Assembly: GCF_020379485.1 (NCBI RefSeq)
Contig: NC_063450.1
Location: 43,552,681-43,616,680, forward strand
Reading direction: 5' to 3'
DNA length: 64,000 nt
Source: Brassica napus
Lineage: Eukaryota > Streptophyta > Magnoliopsida > Brassicales > Brassicaceae
This document shows, piece by piece, positions 24,139 through 35,468 of this stretch. Numbering within the stretch: position 1 is the first letter of the stretch; each line of letters starts with the position of its first letter. Made by a program: the position numbers and the translations under genes. The notes under the pieces were generated by a model. The model worked only from the letters and a program-made list of their open reading frames with translations, was not told the DNA's origin and did no database searches.

Positions 24139-25450
24139 ATGGATGGTTGTAAACTTACAATAAATAACACATATGAGCCGATTCATATAGTTCTTGGGGC
24201 TATTACATGAACTATAAATTTTAGGGTAACTGCATTCTGAAGCTTATTTTAAGCATTTTTGAATTTCAAAAAGTAGGATATTTGGAACCAACTTGAATAC
24301 AGTTCTCATTCATATGAAGTTATCTGATTTGAATATTCAAAACTTTAACAGATTAGATACAAGCTTGGAGGAGATATCGAATCTCCTATACATTTGTACT
24401 TATACGCAATTTGTGAGATACGGACAAAAGAGAGAGCACGATGATTTCGGAATCGCATAGACCTTGTGCATCGGCCTCTTTTTGTGAAGAGTAGTCTTTA
24501 TCAATCAATCATAAAATCGGATAATAGATCTCGTTGTCATTATTGGTTCATTATTGGTGCATGGAATTCTTTCATGATAAATTTATATATTGATAATCAA
24601 GAGATGATAAAAAAATGTCCACGCAAACGAATAATGCAAGATTTTTTTCAAGATAAGGAGAGGAGATACAGGTTCGATTGAATATTGATGGCTGTAATTA
24701 ATAATTAATGAGCCACTAATCCCCCCAAATCTATAGATTTTTTCAAGATAAGGTGATACAGGTTCGTTTGAACTTCTTGATTCAAGTACTGTATCTTCCT
24801 CTCTACTCTGTTGTCTCAAATCATTTTCCAGTCCTTCACGATGATTCTAAAACAGCATGTGACAATGGGGGAGATCATACAAAGGATATTTTTGGAGGCT
24901 TTTTGGCTGACAAAGCTGGTAGAGACCTAGTAAGACTCAATCAGCCATTTTATCTATTTGCTTCAGTTGAAACTTGAAACCGTTTAAATTTTCTTAAAAC
25001 AATTTGTGTCTTCTGCAAAATATCCTCTTTGTCTTAAAGTGTTATTCAAGGATCACTTCGAGGAGACGTGCAAAGCTATTATGCCTAGACTTTGAGGTAC
25101 AACATTCTATTGTGTACGAGACTTGTTAGTTTTGCTTCTTGATTATGTCATTAATTCTTTCGAGATTTTATAAGAGAAGCGATGGTTTTTAAAAGCCCGA
25201 CTAGAATTTAAGCGTTTTGGTTTAGCTACACTAAACCCATCAACCACGTGTTTCAGCCCTTACTCTCATTATGTCCTTCGGTTTCTCTGTTTATAGTAAA
25301 GCACTAAAAGTCTCTAAAATGTAGCTTTCTGAAAGCAATTTCAAACCAAAATTATCCCTGGTTGAAAAGAGTTTATTAAGATGGAAAATAAAATTGTAAA
25401 CAAAATAGCTCATAAATTTTATTTGGTGCAAGGAAAGTAAAGAAAAGAAG
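24139..25450. other. Intergenic with a short duplicated block
   Basis: No gene is recognised. The block TTTTTCAAGATAAGG...GATACAGGTTCG occurs twice, at about 24645-24677 and about 24736-24768. A 71-codon frame at 24466-24681 has a protein-like composition, but I cannot assign it. Confidence 0.45.
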
Positions 25451-25454
25451 AACC

Positions 25455-25978
25455 AAGATCATATCCAATGTATTCTCCTATTTCTATCTCTAAAATAGGA
25501 TAACTCTAAAATAGAGATGTATTTCTCTCCAATATATTTTTCTATTTTTGCCTCTAAAAAGAATATTCTCAAAAGATTCTATTTTTATTTTACAATAAGT
25601 ACCTTTTATTTATGAAAGTTGAAAATTAACCCTATTTAGTTTTAATTTTTTTAAGATTTTCATATAATTATAACTTTGTTTAAATTAAAGTTTCATTATA
25701 AGATTGTTCGGTAAATAAAAAGTGTGATTTTATGTTTATAAAAACTGTATTTTCCTATAAAATAATTATTTTTGTTATAATTATAAAAGTTTAAAAGTTG
25801 AAGGACTGTTTTTAAAATAAAAAAAGTATATCTCTATAATAGATGAATGCTATTTTTCCTCTATAAATAGAGTAAATAACAATCTCTATTTTAGAGAAGG
25901 ATATAGAAATGGGTTAGAGCACTTTTTGCTCTATTATAGCATTTGGAGGTGAATATAGCAATGAGTTAGAGATGCTTT
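25455..25978. mobile_element. Possible decayed MITE
   Basis: The left part (ATCCAATGTATTCTCC...CTATTTTTGCCTCTAAAA) and the right part (...TTGGAGGTGAATATAGCAATGAGTTAGAGATGCT) are loosely inverted repeats of the GAGCATCTCCAATG type common in crucifer MITEs. The ends are diverged and I cannot define a target duplication. Confidence 0.35.
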
Positions 25979-27238
25979 AACCGAACAATTTGGACCTCGC
26001 TCTAGAGAATGTACAGACCTTCAGGCTTAGGACTTCTTGAAATTCAAAAAAAAAACACTAAGTTCAAATGATATATTTGATGGATATATGATAAAATTGA
26101 AAAGAGTAAACTGTTTTTACAATCAATTTATGGTCAAATGAGCTAAGACAGTTCTTCAAAGAGGAATGATTAAGACAATGGACAACTTGAAAGAATGAAA
26201 GAGAGACTTCTTGAAAAAATTCTCTAATCGGAACTTCATCCCACAATCAAATCTGAAGAAACTATTAACGAGTTCAAGACGGTCTTGGCAAGACCCAGAC
26301 CCAATAATATTTCAACAAGCAATGAAATATCAGAATAAGGCCCATGTAGTAAAGTTTATAAACAAACAATAATGAAATGACATTAGTTACATCTGTTTTA
26401 TTAAATTGAAGTGCAAAACAATACTTGCATATTTTAAGTGATTTTTATAGATTTTTATTTTATTTTTAGTTAATTTTAACCACTTCATTAATTATTTTTT
26501 CTAAACAAATCGACATTATTTATTACACAAGTATAAAATAGAACTTATCTATTTTAATTGTTTTATTTTATATTTTACATTTCCATTCTTAGTTTTTTAA
26601 CTACTTCATTTATAATATTTCGATAGCATTTATCTTACATATTAACCATAATAATTCGGTATATTTGAATGAAATTACTGCATTTGTGACAAGAATTCAA
26701 AATTGTTAACAAATAATTTTTTTATTCGTTTATATAATCAGTTAGAAATAGACATTCATGTACATGTTCAGCTACGAGTTGTTTCTATCGAGCATCAGTT
26801 TTTTGGGTTTTTAAAATTAAACTTCATTCAAGTATTATTAGTTTAATGTGAGTTTTGAGTCGGGTTTTCCCAAATCTGGATGAATTCGGTTTTAGTGTAT
26901 ATAAACCTAAACTATCCAAAACTAATGTATCAATATATCTGAAACATTTTCAGATATTTGTATCAAAAGTAACCATATTAACCGATTCAGTTCATGTATT
27001 TTGAATTCAAGCTAAAAATAATCTAAAAATAACCAAATAACTAAAAGTAATCATATTATTTTATTTGATTTGGATTCGATTCTGATGTATAAAAACCTAA
27101 AAATATTCAAATACTTATATAATTAATTATATTATGACACATATAAAATATATAACACTGATCATTAAAAATAAAATATCAATTTATAAAATAAAAAAAA
27201 AATAATACTCGCACGGGCATATGGCGTATTAAGTGAAA
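25979..27238. other. AT-rich intergenic region
   Basis: No gene or recognisable element. Long AT-rich stretches with stops in all frames. Confidence 0.5.
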
Positions 27239-27999
27239 CTAGATCTCGATCCGCGTAACCGCACGAATTTTTGTTTTCATTTATTTTATATAAATATTTT
27301 GTTTTCAATTCTAAATTGGTATATATTATAATATATATGTGTCTATCAATTTTTAAAACATAATAAGTTTACGGTATATTTTTTTCATTGAATAGATTGT
27401 TTCAAACTTTCACATGTATTTGTATCTTCTTCGGATTATTATTCCATTGTTAAAATCGTAACTATATATATAAAGATTAGTAAAATATTGTTTTATTGTC
27501 ATATTAAAAGATATTGTAACATTTCACAAATTTAGAAAGTTTTTAAAAAATTAAACTTTTCGCTTCATAGATTTATATTATCGAGTAAATAATTAAACAT
27601 TTAGTTTTTGTTTAATTTTTAAAATGAACTATATAGTTTAAAATTTGTTTTCATTGGTTTAAAGTAGTAAAGATTAATCATTGTTAGATAATATAATTTT
27701 TGTTATTTAAAAAATATTCTTTATAATTTTAAAAGTTAACATCGACAAATATTTAACATATAGATGTATAGTATTATAACATTAAATTATATCTATTTAA
27801 TTTATATTATCTATAAATTCAATGGATCATTTATTGTTTAAATCCAATTATTGATAGCCCAATAAAAATTTTTGGTACATCCAAAATTTAAATAATAAGA
27901 TTAAAGATTAAATGTAATATGATTTTCTAAGAAAAGATTAAATCCAATTTTGAAAAATCACATATGAGTCAAGACTGATTTTTTTTTTAATATATAAGA
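27239..27999 (-). mobile_element. Non-autonomous Helitron, 761 bp
   Basis: Read on the minus strand it starts TCTTATATATTAAAA and ends ...GCGGTTACGCGGATCGAGATCTAG. It sits between a host A and a host T, as Helitrons do. A short GCG/CGC stem lies about 12 nt before the CTAG end. There is no coding capacity. The boundaries rest on these terminal signatures. Confidence 0.65.
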
Positions 28000-29404
28000 T
28001 AAGCCAGCTGGTTCATCATACAAAACCACAGGGTTCTCTACGTGTGCATAAACTAATCGTGTTTAGAGCATTAGCAAATCAATCAACATCGTTACAGTTC
28101 AATTCTTTAGCATCAAAAAGAAGATCCAAAACATCATTACGAAATTGACTTTGCATATCTTGTCCTCTGCAGCCGACGTATAAACTTTGTTCTATAGATG
28201 CATTTAATATTAGTCACTAATTGTGCAGTAAGATTTAAAAATGATGGTACTAGGAGCCAATGACAAAATTAATTATTCGTCCCCGAAAAATATCTTCGCC
28301 AACTATAGCTACAAACAAATGCTACCATTGCGTCATCGTTATTTGTTTTCATTCGAAATTTCAGTCAGCAATATTCATCTCTTTTACCAAAATCTTTGGA
28401 CTATTGTCACAAAGGATCTTATCTTGATATCTGATGACATATGAATGGATGAAGTTCTTGAAAATAAGTAAATTTGTACATAGTATATCTGTTAGATTAC
28501 ATTCAGATAGACAACAGGAGTTTATAGATATGGATGGAGTTCAGAGATTTCTTAGTATCATGTATTAATCACACGAGTTTACAGGTAGGAGGATTTAGTA
28601 GATTTTATAAAAGAAAAGGAGAAGGGAACAAAATACATTGGAGCGTTGAAGGGAATTATTGGATTTTTTTTTTAATACTCTGTTTGTGTTTGGTCGATTG
28701 GCCACAAACTAGGTATCGTCGTAAATAAATAAATATATCCTTCTTTGAAAAAAGTATATCCTTCTTTTTAATAATTTTTTTCATTATTTCCAGACCCTAT
28801 TATATTTTTTTTATTTTTTTGAAAAAGAGGCCCTATTATATTCAATTAAAGGTATCAGGAATATTCAAGAAAAAAAAGATGGAATGAAATATATTTCATA
28901 AAATATCAACAATTTCTTTATTTTATAAAAAAAAATATTTCATAAAAATGTTTCCATGTTGTTAATTAGAATATTTCAAAACTAAAACACTTCATTAATA
29001 AAGTCTAAATAATCTGTATCTTAATAATTATCTCAAGATATGTGAGAATTTAAAATTAACGAAAAAAAGTATATGTACTCATAAGTGTTTATAAAACATG
29101 ACTCAACTGCTTTGAAGGAGCGTCGATTTTTTTAGAACGTCGCGCTGAAAGAGATAACGGGTTTAATGGTTAGTCGTAAAAATCAAAATAAATAATTTAA
29201 ATTTGAAATATGATGGTGAAAATATTAAAATTGGTTATCAACAATACAAACAGAATGGTTTTCAAAATTAAGTAATTTAATTTTTGGACCCATTTTAGTA
29301 CTTACATCAATAAATTTGTACGATTATTTTTGAAATAAATTTTTTAATTAATAATCATGGCAGACTCTAGACTACTACATCACTTACCAATATCATGCCC
29401 AGAT
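28000..29404. other. Intergenic, no gene recognised
   Basis: Two small sense frames (28241-28444 and 28534-28728) have no recognisable features. Otherwise AT-rich. Confidence 0.45.
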
Positions 29405-29405
29405 C

Positions 29406-32240
29406 TTTTTTTTTTTGGCAACAAACTGATTTATAAATCTAAACGGGTAGTTCAATACAAAGTCGAGACATGGTTTTGGAGAGCAGACTTCGCAAGGGAG
29501 TCCACTACACCATTATGTTCGCGACCAATAAAAGAGATAAAGACAAATGAGAAGGATGAAGATAGTAGCTCGATATCCATGAGAACTCCAAAAATCTCCA
29601 CCGGATATGACTTCGAGTTTATAGCTCTCGCGAGCTCTTGTGAGTCGGTTCGAAACCAGACGTTAAGGAGAGATGTGCGCTTAGCTTCCTGCATTGCTTC
29701 TCTCATAGCCAGCGCTTCCGCCATGAGGGGAGAGGATATGTGATCGATTGCCCGCGAGCCTTCCGAGTAGACGCTATGAGCTGCATTTTTGAAGCACCAC
29801 CCGAGCCCTGCTCTTCTCGAAACAGACCATGCCGCATCTGTATTGCAGTAGATCACATCAGGGTTGGTAGGGGGTGTCTCATTACCTGTTTGTGTAGGAG
29901 AGCTCTTTGTTGTGTTTACCACCTGCGCAAGTAGCCATTCGCGAGCTGCTACCACTGCATTCACTACCATAGATCGCGCCGTAACTGACTTATTCTCAAA
30001 CAAAATCAGGTTTCGTGATGTCCAAATCCCCCAGAGGATCCAAGGGGAGAGGTTGCTTGAAATACCCGTTGGCGGTAAGCATAGCAGAGTCGACATGAAT
30101 GCAAAGCAATCATGGAGTGAAGCGGCTGTGGCGAAGTTCGGTACTGAGTGGAAAGGAGCAAGGTTCCACTCTTGTCTTGCGAAAGGGCAAAGGAAGAACA
30201 GATGCAGGGCTGTTTCCGGCTGAGTGCAGTGTGGGCAAGAGCCGTCTGTGATAATCCCACGGCCCTGAAGATTAGTTCCCAGTGGAAGGGCGCCACGACA
30301 CAGCTTCCATATGAAAAGCTTAAGCTTTGGGGATGTCATTTCTCTCCATACGAACTTCTGCCAGTTAAAGGAGGTAATAGCTTGTTGAAGTGTAACTTGG
30401 GTTGTAGACTCTTCCCTTTGTGCGTAGTAACCAGATTTTACACTGCATGATCCTGTTTTTGTTTTGAGCCAGCAGTATGTATCCTCAGCCATATAGATGA
30501 TCGGTTTGATGAGATAGATATCAGGTGCCAGATCAGAGAGGATGGACTCAATCAAAGGGCGGTTCCATTCGCTAGTACCTCGTGTGAGTAGGTCTGAGAC
30601 GTAAAGATCCCTCATCTCTTTGGTCGCGGTCCAAAAGGGACAGTTCGAGTCGTCGGGCAGATCCACGAGTCTGTCCGTACCTTGGTGGAGTTACCATTCC
30701 CGATAGCTTTCCCTAATTGTAGCTTGAGGACTTGACAACCCGCCACAACGCCTCTCCATCCATGGGAGGTTGATGAGGGACAAGAGGATGCGAGGAAGCT
30801 GGAATTGTAACAATATTTTCCCAAGAGCAGACGGGCCATGAGGTACTCAGGTTTGGTTAGAATGCCAGGCGTTCTTTGCAAGCATAGCGACGTTGAAATC
30901 TCGTATATCTCGAAAGCCCAAACCGCCGAGGCCCTTGTGTTGTGTAAGTGAATCCCATGATACCCAACAGATGTTTCTCGCATTGGGGTCGTGATCCCAC
31001 CAGAACTGAGTGAGAGCTGATTGGATCTGATCGCAAAGGCCCACCGGGAGAAGGAAACATGTCATAGAGAAGGTAGGAACAACTGAGAACACCGATTTCA
31101 ATATTGTGAGCTTCCCGGCGGTAGAAAGGCGGCGGGTAGACCAAGAAGAAGCTCGTATCTTGATCCTGTCCACTATCGAGGAGAACAGGTCGCATTTTCT
31201 CCCCGTAAATAACTCCGGTAGTCCAAGATACTTGCCCACACCTCCTTTTTTTTTATGCCAAGGATGAGTTTGACCCGATCTCCTGTGGGGTTTTCGATGA
31301 GAAGGAGATGGATGATTTAGTGGCATTGATGAGTTGTCCCGAAGCTTTCTCGTAATCCTTAAATATCGAGGCTAGGAAGGAGCATGTCTCCGCTGCTGCT
31401 TTGGTGAAAAACATCGTGTCGTCGGCAAAGAGAAGATGATTGACTCTGGGGCATTGGTGTCCGATCTTAACTCCGGTGAGATTTCCGCTGGTTTGTCCCA
31501 CCCGGCACAGGCCCGATAAGGCCTCCCCGCACAAGATAAAGATGTATGTAGACAGGGGTCCCCTTGCCGTATGCCTCTAGATGGTGTAACATTCCCGAGA
31601 GCTGAATCGTTCACTATGAAGAAATAGGAAACCGTCGATATGCACTGCATCACCCAGTTGATCCATACCGGGGCAAAGCCTAATTTCTCCAATACTTGTC
31701 TGATGAAGTTCCATTCCAATCCGTCATATGCTTTACTCATGTCGGTCTTCACTGCCATATAGCAGTGCTTCCTAGCGTCTGATCCCTTTAGGTAATGAAG
31801 TATCTCATGGGTGATTAGGAAGTTATCCGCAATCTCTGGGCCGGTTAAGAAGGCTGACTGATTCTCGGAGATAATCTCATTGAGAACAGGTCAGAGTCGG
31901 AGAGACAGTAGCTTCGAGATGATCTTATAATAGACATTACAAAGAGCAATGGGTCTATAGTCCTCCACCTTGAGTGTGTTCTGTCCTTTCGGGATGAGTC
32001 TTACGTGAGTTCTATTGATCGTGTCGGGCATACACCCTGTGATGAAGAACTCACGGATCTCTGCTACGATAGCTGGCCCTACTGCGATCCAATTAGCTTG
32101 GAAAAATGATGCAAAAAACCCATCGGGGCCGGACGCTTTATCGGGGTGGATAGCAAAGATGGTCTTTTTGATTTTCTTGTCTGACGGGATAGCGGTGAGG
32201 GAACGGTTCAAATCGTCTGTGATCCAAGATCTAAAGGGTG
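29406..32240 (-). mobile_element. 5'-truncated LINE (reverse transcriptase, zf-RVT, RNase H), decayed
   Basis: Minus-strand non-LTR retrotransposon. In order it shows an RT domain (DKASGPDGF near 32130; DYRPIALCNVYYKIISK; TDMSKAYDGLEWNFI; GIRQGD; FADD near 31420), a zf-RVT region (PKLKLFIWKLCRGALPLGTN and a CPHC motif) and a C-terminal RNase H domain (YCNTDAAW; AEALAMREAM; DSQELARAI). The 3' end carries a poly(A) tract (poly-T on the plus strand at 29406-29417). The endonuclease domain is absent, and at least three frame changes split the RT. I could not find a convincing target duplication. Confidence 0.92.
29452..30666 (-). pseudogene. LINE zf-RVT and RNase H reading frame
   Basis: The longest surviving frame of the LINE, 404 codons. 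The zf-RVT block occupies roughly residues 80-180 and the RNase H block roughly 270-395. The RNase H acidic residues in CNTDAAW, MAEALAM and TDSQELA are present, but the protein lacks the reverse transcriptase, which lies upstream in broken frames. Confidence 0.85.
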
Positions 32241-32503
32241 AATAACAAGGAAGTTTTATTTTATTTTTTCAAGCTTGGGCGAATAACAAGGAATATAACA
32301 GTTTCCTTTAAATAAATGAGAAACAAAATTAAGGGAGTTTCAATTTTTATTTAACATTATTATTCAGTTAAAGTTTTCATCAGTTAACCAATGGCAAAAG
32401 AGAAAGGTGTAACCGAAAGATTTCATGATATTTTAATATCTAATTAGTGTTAAACTGGTACAATTAAATATATTTTAAAACATAAAAAATCTAAACTTAT
32501 TAT
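32241..32503. other. Short intergenic stretch between LINE and MULE
   Basis: AT-rich. GAATAACAAGGAA occurs twice, near 32241 and 32281, suggesting a small local duplication at the LINE 5' junction. Confidence 0.4.
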
Positions 32504-32512
32504 AAAGAGAAT

Positions 32513-33726
32513 GGGAAAATCGCATTTTAAACCCTCAGAGTGTCACATTCACGCACTTTAAACACTGAACGTTTTTGACTAGCACTTTAAACCTTAAATT
32601 GACATTTTTATCATAACAAACCTCCAAGTCAACTAGGTGACTTGTACTGTTCATTTTGTGATGACGTGTCGGTTTTTTCTTTTTTTTTTTTTCTTTTAAA
32701 TAAAAAGTAAAATACATAGAAAATTCGAAAAAAAATCGAAAAAAATCGAAAAAAAAATCAAAAAATCAAAACAATTCAAAAAAATCTAAAATTTCAAAAA
32801 AAAATATAAAAATAACATTTCAAAATTAAAAATAAAATAAATATTTTTAAAAATTAATCCAATTATAAACCAATAAGTATATATAATATAATAACTTGAA
32901 TGGTGATTCTAGATTCTGGTTTTTGGTTTTTAATTTTTTTAAAAAAAATTGATTTATTAATACTTAACTTGTTAAATTTTCAAAATTAATCCTATTATTG
33001 GTATTATTTATTAAACTGATATTTATTTTAGTAATTTAAGTTTGTCTGGAAAGAAATTAACTTATAAGTGAAGTTTTTAAAAATAGTAAATAACTTTGAA
33101 ATTAAATAAATAACTAATCAAACTTTTGAGAAACTCAAAAATATATGTTACCTATCTAAGAAGCTCCACTCATACCAAAACCTAACATATACAAATCTAA
33201 AGGCATACCTCTCTCTCTCTTAATTATATTTCAAACTAACTTAAGGTCAAAAACATTTTAAGTGGTCTATGAGATATTTTCTAGTTTCACAAAAGTTTAA
33301 TAAGTTAAGTATTAATAAATCAAAATTTAAAAAAAAAAAATCAAAAACCAAAAAAACAGAATCTAGTATCGCCATTCAAGTTATTATATTATATATATTT
33401 ATTGGTTTATAATTGGATTAATTTTTTAAAAATATTTTATTTTATTTTTAATTTTGAAATATTATTTTTATATTTTTGAATTTTTCAAAAAAAATTGATT
33501 TTTTCAAATTTTTTTTGAATTTTCTATGTATTTTATTTTTTTTTAAAAAAGAAAAAAAAATCGACACGTCATCACAAAATGAACAGTACAAGTCAATTTG
33601 TTGACTTGGTAAACAAGTAAACCTCCAATGTTATGATAAAAATGGCAATTTCAAAGTTTAAAGTGGTAGTAAAAAACGTTAGTGCAAGAATGTGACACTC
33701 TCGGGGTTTAAAATACAATTTTCCTG
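32513..33726. mobile_element. Non-autonomous Mutator-like element with long terminal inverted repeats
   Basis: Arms of roughly 430-470 bp are inverted copies: GGGAAAATCGCATTTTAAACCC at 32513 mirrors the right end near 33725, and GACTTGTACTGTTCATTTTG at about 32640 recurs inverted at about 33595. The centre, about 32985-33290, is unique. The 9-bp direct repeat AAAGAGAAT at 32504-32512 and 33727-33735 fits the Mutator superfamily. There is no coding sequence. The insertion lies about 370 bp upstream of the CIPK start codon, so transcription could yield a long hairpin RNA near that promoter. Confidence 0.88.
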
Positions 33727-33735
33727 AAAGAGAAT

Positions 33736-34100
33736 ATACTCCTATATAATCTGCATCTCTAAACCGCGGCTTAGCTTGATTTAAGAGTTTCTTTCCTGTG
33801 GGAATCTCTATTAACCCCACTGAATATATATTTTCCAAGGGGCCGTCGAGTTTCTTATAAACCAAACCACCAATTCAACCTTCTATCATTGTTTCATCGC
33901 CATCCCTCTCTCTCTCTCTCTCTCTCTGGTAATAACTGTTTTTGCAGAATATGGAATCATTCCACTTCTGTAACGTTAGCATATGCTCATGGTTTCCTCA
34001 TGCATCAACCATACCTTTTCCTTTTCCCAACTCCTAATCTTCTCTTCATCTGAGTTTTTTTTCTCTTTTATCAAAAATCACGTAAACATTCGATTTGTAA
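33736..34100 (+). promoter_or_regulatory. Probable promoter and 5' UTR of the CIPK gene, with (CT)n tract
   Basis: Sequence between the MULE and the kinase start codon. A (TC)n microsatellite at about 33905-33927 lies some 175 bp upstream of the ATG, a common 5' UTR feature in plants. I cannot fix a TATA box or transcription start. Confidence 0.5.
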
Positions 34101-35468
34101 ATGGAGGAAGAACGGCGCGTTGTTCTGTTCGGGAAATACGAAATAGGAAGGCTTCTAGGCAAAGGAACCTTCGCAAAAGTCTACCACGCAAAACACATCA
34201 CCACCGGCGAGAGCGTGGCGATCAAGATCATCAACAAAGACCACGTCATGAAACGCCCCGGCATGATGGATCAGATCAAGCGCGAGATCTCCATCATGAG
34301 GCTCGTCCGCCACCCCAACATCGTCGAGCTCAAAGAAGTCATGGCGACCAAGACCAAGATCTTCTTCGTGATGGAGTTCGTCAGAGGCGGCGAGCTTTTC
34401 GCCAAAGTCGTCAAAGGGAAACTCAAGGAAGACGCGGCGCGCAGATACTTCCAGCAGCTGATCTCGGCCGTCGATTTCTGCCACAGCAGGGGCGTCTCCC
34501 ATCGCGATCTGAAGCCGGAGAATCTCCTCGTCGACGAGAACGGAGATCTCAAGGTCTCCGACTTCGGACTCTCGGCCTTGCCCGAGCAGCTTCTCCAAGA
34601 CGGGTTGCTACACACTCAGTGCGGGACGCCTGCTTACGTGGCGCCCGAGGTTTTAAGAAAGAAGGGATACGACGGAGCGAAAGCGGATATTTGGTCGTGC
34701 GGCGTCGTTTTGTACGTGCTCCTCGCTGGATACCTTCCGTTTCAGGAAGAGAATCTCATGAACATGTATCGAAAGATCTTCAAGGCGGAGTTCGATTTTC
34801 CTCCGTGGTTTTCGCCGGAAGCGAGGAGGCTGATCTCGAAGCTCCTCGTCGTCGATCCCGAGAAACGGATCTCGATTCCGGCGATCACGCGTACGCCGTG
34901 GTTTCGGAAAACCTTCAAAGCTCCGATGATCGCGGCGATTAACTCGCCGGGAAACGAATTGGAGGAGGAGGAGGACGGAGCGGCGGTGTCGCCGAAGTTT
35001 TTCAACGCGTTCCAGTTCATCTCCTCGATGTCGTCGGGGTTCGATCTGTCGAGTCTGTTCGAGAGCAAGAGGAAGGTGAGGTCCATGTTCACGTCGCGGT
35101 GGTCTGCGGCGGAGATTGTGGCGAAGATCGAAGGGATCGGGAAGGAGATAGGGATGAAGGTGAAGAGGACGAAGGATTTCAAGGTGAGGATGCAGGGGAA
35201 GACGGAGGGGAGGAAGGGGCAGATATCGGTGACGGCGGAGGTTTTCGAGGTTGCGCCGGAGGTTGCCGTCGTGGAGCTGTGTAAATCGGCTGGAGACACT
35301 CTGGAGTATAACAAGTTGTATGAGGAGCAAGTCAGGCCGGCGTTGAAGGACATCGTGTGGTCGTGGCACGGTGACAGCAATAATAATAATAATATTATTA
35401 TTGATGACAGTAATATTAATAATTATATTAGCGATGAAAACTCTGGTAGTGACTGTGAGAGAATATAA
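34101..35468 (+). CDS. CIPK25: CBL-interacting protein kinase (SnRK3), CIPK25-like
   Basis: Intronless serine/threonine kinase of 455 aa. CBL calcium sensors bind and activate this family, which acts in ion-transport and stress signalling. Kinase domain: glycine loop GKGTFAKV 21-28, ATP-binding lysine 43, HRDLKPEN with catalytic aspartate 137, DFG 155-157, activation loop to APE 182-184. The regulatory tail has the NAF/FISL motif ([20 protein letters not shown], about 302-321) that binds CBL and self-inhibits. A PPI segment ([10 protein letters not shown]...) follows for PP2C binding. The end DIVWSWHGD followed by an Asn-rich tail, encoded partly by an AAT repeat, fits CIPK25 (or CIPK5). CIPK25 is favoured because in Arabidopsis, as I recall, it is next to the CYP71B11-14 cluster. 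The gene is GC-rich against AT-rich flanks, so long open frames on the other strand are shadows. Confidence 0.95.
   Translation: MEEERRVVLFGKYEIGRLLGKGTFAKVYHAKHITTGESVAIKIINKDHVMKRPGMMDQIKREISIMRLVRHPNIVELKEVMATKTKIFFVMEFVRGGELFAKVVKGKLKEDAARRYFQQLISAVDFCHSRGVSHRDLKPENLLVDENGDLKVSDFGLSALPEQLLQDGLLHTQCGTPAYVAPEVLRKKGYDGAKADIWSCGVVLYVLLAGYLPFQEENLMNMYRKIFKAEFDFPPWFSPEARRLISKLLVVDPEKRISIPAITRTPWFRKTFKAPMIAAINSPGNELEEEEDGAAVSPKFFNAFQFISSMSSGFDLSSLFESKRKVRSMFTSRWSAAEIVAKIEGIGKEIGMKVKRTKDFKVRMQGKTEGRKGQISVTAEVFEVAPEVAVVELCKSAGDTLEYNKLYEEQVRPALKDIVWSWHGDSNNNNNIIIDDSNINNYISDENSGSDCERI

Noticed and set aside
24466..24681. Possible organelle-DNA insertion or small gene
   Set aside because: The 71-codon translation looks protein-like, but I could not match it to any plastid or mitochondrial gene with confidence.
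29357..30450. Plus-strand frames opposite the LINE
   Set aside because: They are antisense shadows of the RNase H and zf-RVT reading frame, which has clear motifs on the minus strand.
29390..32240. Target duplication for the LINE (CCAGATCT-like on the left, CCAAGATCT on the right)
   Set aside because: Only a short imperfect match that could occur by chance and does not sit cleanly at both boundaries.
33983..35380. Long alternative open frames overlapping the CIPK gene on both strands (147 to 319 codons)
   Set aside because: They arise from the GC-rich codon use of the kinase and have Arg/Pro-rich or otherwise unstructured translations. The kinase frame carries every expected motif.
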